Below are positions 31,001 through 36,979 of a DNA stretch of 36,979 nt, in pieces. The notes under the pieces were generated by a model. It was not told where the DNA came from. It did not search any database and saw only the letters and a program-made list of their open reading frames with translations. How positions within the stretch are numbered: the stretch's first letter is position 1; every line of letters starts with the position of its first letter. The translations under genes were made by a program, and so were the position numbers. This stretch comes from Nemertoderma westbladi (taxonomy: Eukaryota > Xenacoelomorpha > Nemertodermatida > Nemertodermatidae). Where the stretch lies: NCBI GenBank assembly GCA_032718475.1, contig JAUCBJ010006493.1, positions 1 to 36,979 of the forward strand, written 5' to 3'.

Positions 31001-34000
31001 CTTGTCGCAATGCGAGTTGATGAAGTAGGACGCCGCCTTGTCGTAATGCAGCTGATGAAGTAGGATGCTGCCTTGTCGCAATGCGAGCTAATGGAGTAGG
31101 ATGCTGCCTTGTCGCACTGCAAGTTGATGAAGTAGGACGCCGCCCTGTCGCAATGCGAGCTGATGGAGTAGGACGCTGCCTTGACGCAATTCAAGCTGAT
31201 GAAGTAGGACGCCGCCTTGTCATAATGCAGCTGATGAAGTAGGATGCCGCCTTGTCGCAATGCGAGCTGATGGAGTATGATGCCACCTTGTCACACTGCG
31301 AGCTGATGAAGTAGGACGCCGCATTGCCGCAATGTCAGCTGATGGAGTAGGACGCCGCCTTGTCACAATGCGAGTTGATGAAGTAGGACTCCGCCTTGTC
31401 GCAATGCGAGCTGATGGAGTAGGACGCCGCCTTGTCGCAATGCGAGTTGATGAAGTAGGACGCCGCCTTGTCTTAATGTAGCTGATGAAGTAAGATGCTG
31501 CCTTGTCGCAATGCGAGCTAATGGAGTAGGATGCCGCCTTGTCACACTGCAAGTTGATGAAGTAGGACGCCGCCTTGTCGCAATGCGAGCTGATGGAGAA
31601 GGACGCTGCCTTGACGCAATTCAAGCTGATGAAGTAGGACGCCGCCTTGTTGTAATGCAACTGATGAAGTAGGACGCCGCCTTGTCGCAATGCGAGCTGA
31701 TGGAGTAGGATGCCACCTTGTCACACTGCGAGTTGATGAAGTAGGACGAGGCCTTGTCACAATGCGAGTTGATGGAGTAGGATGCCGCCTTGTTGCACTG
31801 CGAGTTGATGAAGTACGACGCCGCCTTGTCGCAATGTGAGCTGATGAAGTAGGACGCCGCCCTGTCACAATGCGAGCTGATGGAGTAGGATGCTGCCTTG
31901 TCGCACTGCGAGTTGATGAAGTAGGATGCCGCCTTGTCGCAATGCGAGCTGATGGAGTAGGACGCCGCCTTGTCGCAATGCGAGTTGATGAAGTAGGACG
32001 CCGCCTTGTCGCAATGCGAGTTGATGAAGTAGGACGCCGCCTTGTCGTAATGCAGCTGATGAAGTAGGACACCGCCTTGTCGCAATGCGAGCTGATGGAG
32101 TAGGATGCTGCCTTGACGCAATTCAAGCTGATGAAGTAGGACGCCGCCTTATCGTAATGCAGCTGATGGAGTAGGACGCCACCTTGTCACAATGCGAGTT
32201 GATGAAGTAGGACGCCGCCTTGTCGCAATGCGAGTTGATGAAGTAGGACCCCGCATTGTCGCAATGCGAGCTGATGAAGTAGAATGCCGCCTTGTCACAA
32301 TGCGAGCCGGTGAAGTATGACGCCGCATTGCCGCAATGCCAGCTGATGGAGTAGGACGCCGCCTTGTCGCAATGCGAGTTGATGAAGTAGGACACCGCAT
32401 TGTCGCAATGCGAGCTGATGAAGTAGGACACCACCTTGTCGCAGAGCGAGCTGATGAAGTAGGACGCCGCATTGCTGCAATGCCAGCTGATGGAGTAGGA
32501 CGCCGCCTTGTCACAATGCGAGTTGATGAAGTAGGACTCCGCCTTGTCGCAATGCGAGCTGATGGAGTAGGACGCCGCCTTGTCGCAATGCGAGTTGATG
32601 AAGTAGGACGCCGCCTTGTCGTAATGCAGCTGATGAAGTAGGATGCTGCCTTGTCGCAATGCGAGCTAATGGACTAGGATGCCGCCTTGTCGCACTGCAA
32701 GTTGATGAAGTAGGACGCCGCCTTGTCGCAATGCGAGCTGATGGAGTAGGACGCTGCCTTGACGCAATTCAAGCTGATGAAATAGGACGCCGCCTTGTCG
32801 TAATGCAGCTGATGAAGTAGGACGCCGCCTTGTCGCAATGCGAGCTGATGGAGTAGGATGCCACCTTGTCACACTGCGAGTTGATGAAGTAGGACGAGGC
32901 CTTGTCACAATGCGAGTTGATGGAGTAGGATGCCGCCTTGTTGCAATGCGAGTTGATGAAGTACGACGCCGCCTTGTCGCTATGCGAGCTGATGAAGTAG
33001 GACGCCGCCCTGTCGCAATGCGAGCTGATGGAGTAGGATGCTGCCTTGTCGCACTGCGAGTTGATGAAGTAGGATGCCGCCTTGTCGCAATGCGAGCTGA
33101 TGGAGTAGGACGCCGCCTTGTCGCAATGCGAGTTGATGAAGTAGGACGCCGCCTTGTCGCAATGCGAGTTGATGAAGTATGACGCCGCCTTGTTGTAATG
33201 CAGCTGATGAAGTAGGATGCTGCCTTGTCGCAATGCGAGCTAATGGAGTAGGATGCCGCCTTGTCGCACTGCAAGTTGATGAAGTAGGACACCGCCTTGT
33301 CGCAATGCGAGCTAATGAAGTAGGACGCCGCCTTGTCGCAATGCGAGTTGATGAAGTAGGACGCCGCCTTGTCACAATGCGAGCTAATGAAGTAGGACGC
33401 CGCCTTGTCGCAATGCGAGCTGATGAAGTAGGACGCCGCATTGCCGCAATGACAGCTGATGGAGTAGGACACCGCCTTGTCGCACTGCGAGTTGATGAAG
33501 TAGGACGCCGCCTTGTTGCAATGCGAGTTGATGAAGTAGGATGCCGCCTTGTCGCAATGCGAATTGAGGAAGTAGGACGCCGCCTTGTCACAATGCGAGT
33601 TGATGAAGTAAGACGCCGCCTTGTCACAATGTGAATTGATGAAGTAGGACGCTGCCTTGTCCCAATGCGAGTTGATGAAGTAGGACGCCACCTTGTCGCA
33701 ATGCGAGTTGATGAAGTAGGACACTGCCTTGTTGCAATGCCAGCTGATGGAGTAGGGCGCCGCCTTGTCGCAATGCGAGTTGATGAAGTAGGACGCCGCC
33801 TTGTCGCAATGCGAGCTGATGAAGTAGGATGCCGCCTTGTCGCAATGCGAGCTCATGGAGTAGGATGCTGCCTTGTTGCACTGCGAGTTAATGAAGTAGG
33901 ACGCCGCCTTGTCGCAATGCGAGCTGATGGAGTAGGACGCCGCATTGTCGCAATGCAAGCTGATGAAGTAGGACGCCGCCTTGTCGCAATGCGAGCTAAT

Positions 34001-35728
34001 GAAGTAGGACATCGCATTGTTGCAATGCGAGCTGATGAAGTAGGACGCCGCATTGCCGCAATGACAGCTGATGGAGTAGGACACCGCCTTGTCGCACTGC
34101 GAGTTGATGAAGTAGGACGCCGCCTTGTCGCAATGCGAGCTAATGAAGTAGGACGCCGCATTGTCGCAATGCGAGTTGATGAAGTAGGACGCCGCCTTGT
34201 CGCAATGCAAGTTGATGAAGTAGGACGCCGCCTTGTCGCAATGCGAGCTAATGAAGTAGGACGCCGCCTTGTCGAAATGCGAGTTGATGAAGTAGGACGC
34301 CGCCTTGTCGCAATGCGAGCTAATGAAGTAGGACGCCGCCTTGTCGCAATGCGAGTTTATTAAGTAGGACGCCGCCTTGTCGCAATGCGAGCTAATGAAG
34401 TAGGACGCCGCCTTGTAGGAATGCGAGTTGATGAAGTAGGATGCCGCCTTGTCGCAATGCGAGCTGATGGAGTAGGACGCCGCCTTGTCGCAATGTGAGT
34501 TGATGAAGTAGGGCGCCGCCTTGTTGTAATGAGAGCTGATGAAGTAGGACGCCGCCTTGTCGCAATGCGAGTTGATGAAGTAGGATGCCGCCCTGTCGCA
34601 ATGCGAGTTGATGAAGTAGGACGCCGCCTTGTTGTAATGCGAGTTGATGAAGTAGGGCGCCATCTTGTCGCGATGTGAGTTGATGAAGTAGGACGCCGCC
34701 TTGTTGTAATGCGAGCTGATGAAGTAGGACGCCACATTGCCACAATGCCAGCTGATTGAGTAGGACCCCACCTTGTCGCAATGCGAGCTGATGGAGTAGG
34801 GCGACGCCTTGTCGTAATGCGAGTTGATGAAGTAGGACGCCGCCTTGTCGCAATGCGAGCTGATGAAGTAGGATGCCGCCTTGTCGCAATGCGAGCTCAT
34901 GGAGTAGGATGCTGCCTTGTCGCACTGCGAGTTAATGAAGTAGGACGCCGCCTTGTCGCAATGCGAGCTGATGGAGTAGGACGCCGCCTTGTCGCAATGC
35001 AAGCTGATGAAGTAGGACGCCACCTTGTCACAATGCGAGCTGATGAAGTAGGACACCGCATTGTCGCAATGCGAGCTGATGAAGTAGGACACCGCCTTGT
35101 CGCAATGACAGCTGATGGAGTAGGGCGCTGCCTTGTTGCAATGCGAGTTGATGAAGTAGGACACCGCCTTGTCGCAATGCGAGCTGATGGAGTAGGACAC
35201 CGCCTTGCCGCAATGTGAGTTGATGAAGTAGGACGCCGCCTTGTCGCAATGCAGCTGATGAAGTAAGACGCCGCCTTGTAGCAATGCGATCTGATGGAGT
35301 AGGATGCCGCCTTGTCGCACTGCGAGTTGATGAAGTAGGACGCTGCCTTGTCGCAATGCGAGTTGATGGAGTAGGACGCTGCCTTGTCGCAATGCGAGCT
35401 AATGAAGTAGGACGCCACCTTGTCGCAATGCGAGTTGATGAAGTAGGACGCCGCCTTGTCGCAATGTGAGCTAATGAAGTAGGATGCCACCTTGTCGCAA
35501 TGCGAGTTGATGAAGTAGGACGCCGCCTTGTCGCAATGCGAGCTGATGAAGTAGGACGCTGCCTTGTCGCAATGCGAGCTAATGAAGTAGGACGCCGCCT
35601 TGTCGCAATGCGAGCTGATGAAGTAGGACACCGCCTTGTCGCAATGCGAGCTAATGAAGTAGGACGCCGCCTTGTCGCAATGCGAGTTGATGAAGTAGGA
35701 TGCCGCCTTGTCGCAATGCGAGTTGATT
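28084..35728. repeat. 36-bp minisatellite, block 2 (about 212 units)
   Basis: Continuation of block 1 after the LINE. Marker variants show nested duplications: AGTAGGACGAGGCC-containing blocks recur with equivalent points at 28084, 29232, 31782 and 32930, i.e. 1148 bp apart in pairs and 3698 bp between pairs. Other matches at a 3698 shift are 28425-28961 with 32123-32659. The part from about 29560 to 33138 repeats about 22700-25656 plus 28092-29440. From about 33200 to 35728 units are more irregular. The array ends abruptly at GAGTTGATT (35728). Long frames on both strands are repeat artefacts. Confidence 0.97.
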
Positions 35729-35988
35729 AGCGGTCTCCCTAGAATGTGAAGTCTGATGGATGATATGATAATGAAGTTGATCAAATCTTCTTAGCAACAC
35801 CATCTGTTTATATGCCCAAACGGCTTCCATAACAAATTGTGTGAATCAGAAAACTGCTGGTCCCCAGAATTTTTTCTGATTACTGTTTTTCCAAGTATTT
35901 GACTTAAATGCTGGTGTTGTGTCCTCTACGGTAGGGACTACCCTACAGCCTACAAATCTACTAATAAGAAGCTATAGAATATCTCTAT
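35729..35988. other. Unassigned stretch right of the satellite
   Basis: About 260 bp with a small hairpin GTAGGGACTACCCTAC at 35931-35946. The minus strand has a TATA-like CATATAAA near 35810, then ATG and a short frame that enters the satellite; nothing supports a gene. Confidence 0.4.
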
Positions 35989-36216
35989 CTGTAAAGTCCA
36001 GTAGTATACCGCTTACCAGATCCTAGTAACAATGTATCTTACTGTAAGACTCTAGTAATGAAACGGGCTCGTACAGTATCTGACAACAAATCCCAGTCCA
36101 GGATATCTAAACAAACAGATACAATACACAAACTACTACTGGCGAGGAGCAGAGCCTGGTGTCTATTCTATGTACGTGGGCGGGTCTAATGCCTACGTAC
36201 TAGACAAAAGGATACC

Positions 36217-36227
36217 AGTCCTCTAAC
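36217..36227. repeat. 11-bp LINE target site duplication, left
   Basis: AGTCCTCTAAC, repeated at 36916-36926. The paralogous LTR-like copy near 5285-5300 (GCCTCTAACCAGTGAGG) shows the unoccupied arrangement. Confidence 0.92.
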
Positions 36228-36915
36228 GTTAACTTTGAAAGTCCTCAGCAAGTCTCTGATCGGATGAGCATAAGCTCAAAGGATGGTATGCTTGAGCATG
36301 TGGACGACTTCTGTTACCTGGGATCATGGATCCGGAAGTCAGGTGAGGACCTTCGAATACGTAAGGGAAAGGCATGGGCAGCCTTGAATAGGCTTTCCAG
36401 GATTTGGAAGTCACCGAGAATTAATCGGAAACTTAAGGTCCGATTATTTAGAGCAGCAATAGTTCCAGTACTCCTCTACGGGAGTCCATGCTGGGCTCTA
36501 ACTGCTGAGGACACCAAATCTCTGGATGGCACATTCACAAGAATGCTACGCCGGGTTCATTGTGTCAAGTACAATGCACACATCTCCAACCAGACACTAT
36601 ATAACATTGGAGGTGTCTCATTGGTTCCCCCAAGCTTGACACTAGAACAAAATCGCCTCCGCTTTGCAGGACATTGCTTTCGACATGAGGACCAGCCAGT
36701 GCATAATCTTGTACTTTGGCAGCCTCATGGGGTGAATAAGCATGGTGGACAGCCCATGACTTTCTTGAGACGCTTGGACACTGGCCTTAAAGATGTGGAT
36801 GATCTAGCAAATGTCATGGGTGATAGGGAGTTGTGGCGGTGCAATTTTGTTGACAAGCCGGCACAGCATTCTTAAAAATGCAGCTGCAATGCAGCATGCC
36901 GATCCTAGTACTAGT
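36228..36915 (+). mobile_element. RTE-like LINE family A, copy 3 (5'-truncated, 688 bp)
   Basis: From GTTAACTTTGAAAG (RT thumb region) to the 3' UTR and a short CTAGTACT tail, flanked by the 11-bp duplication. Nearly identical to the matching part of the 25657-28083 copy, so both are young. Confidence 0.95.
36264..36875 (+). pseudogene. LINE family A C-terminal fragment
   Basis: 203 codons open to the family's own stop (PAQHS). Contains SISSKDGMLEHVDDFCYLGS, PCWALTAEDTKS, NQTLYNIGGVSLVPPS and GVNKHGGQPMTFLRRL. It lacks a few codons (ILK region) after LRR compared with the other copies. There is no RT core or endonuclease, hence no activity; the ATG used by the frame is internal. Confidence 0.85.
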
Positions 36916-36926
36916 AGTCCTCTAAC
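36916..36926. repeat. 11-bp LINE target site duplication, right
   Basis: Second AGTCCTCTAAC, directly after the LINE tail. Confidence 0.92.
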
Positions 36927-36979
36927 CGGTATGGCAGATGTACAGTTACAGTAACAGACCAAACACACGGGAAAACAAT

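Larger units (their letters stand above)
35989..36979 (-). mobile_element. LTR-like leader module, third copy, interrupted by a LINE
   Basis: Starts TGTAAAGTCCAGTAGTATAC at 35990 like 5050 and follows 5050-5350 through AAACAGATAC, CTACTACTGGC and CAGAGCCTG. It is broken at 36227 by a LINE, resumes at 36927 (CGGTATGGCAGATGTACAG) and runs past the window end. In minus orientation its TTACA end is at 35990. The promoter half would lie beyond the window. Confidence 0.8.

Noticed and set aside
20387-35728. CRISPR array
   Set aside because: The 36-bp units are contiguous with no unique spacers, there is no leader or cas gene, and the context is eukaryotic.
20379-35784. Many long open frames on both strands with 12-residue repeats (up to 908 codons)
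   Set aside because: All follow from a 36-bp unit divisible by three with no stop in four of six frames. Overlapping frames are open on both strands at once, and unit variants look like CpG decay rather than codon-aware change.

Overview
This is a eukaryotic, almost certainly invertebrate animal, nuclear window made mostly of repeats. The evidence is a spliced globin gene with GT/AG introns at the two ancestral globin positions, several decayed copies of two RTE-like (APE-type) non-LTR retrotransposons, a TTAA-flanked piggyBac-type non-autonomous element, LTR-type fragments and a huge minisatellite. Nothing looks prokaryotic. I cannot name the species; CpG decay in the satellite suggests a methylated germline.

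Layout. 1-990: AT-rich, with a short GCCG(A/T)AACGCGAC repeat and a 33-bp duplication. 991-2621 (-): decayed RTE-like family B copy. 3601-3997 (+) and 5050-5640 (-): two LTR-like modules facing each other around AT-rich DNA. 5640-8126 (-): broken Gag-like gene ending in a CCHC zinc knuckle, with no polymerase visible. 9545-9755 (-): second copy of the LTR promoter, next to a tRNA-like sequence. 9977-10399 (-): GC-rich decayed coding block. 10840-10891: perfect hairpin.

11321-20139 (-): a globin gene missing its first exon. The heme-pocket exon is at 19911-20139, the G-H helix exon at 11979-12107 and a long C-terminal tail exon at 11321-11713. The 7.8-kb intron between the first two holds a family A LINE copy (about 13650-17240, +) split by a 1433-bp piggyBac-type element (14917-16349), another retroelement relic (17410-17676) and a family B LINE copy (17737-19314, -).

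20387-35728: about 13 kb of 36-bp minisatellite (roughly 358 units) in two blocks separated by a 5'-truncated family A LINE (25657-28083, -). The array shows nested higher-order duplications (about 719, 756, 1148 and 3698 bp), and the LINE arrived after the 3698-bp duplication. 35989-36979: another LTR-like copy carrying its own truncated LINE (36228-36915) with an 11-bp target duplication.

The only gene likely to serve the host is the globin: distal (E7) and proximal (F8) histidines and both intron positions are intact. Its first exon is not in the window as far as I can see; if it lies beyond 36979, the whole satellite sits inside its first intron. The other coding-looking stretches are mobile-element remains or by-products of a repeat unit divisible by three.
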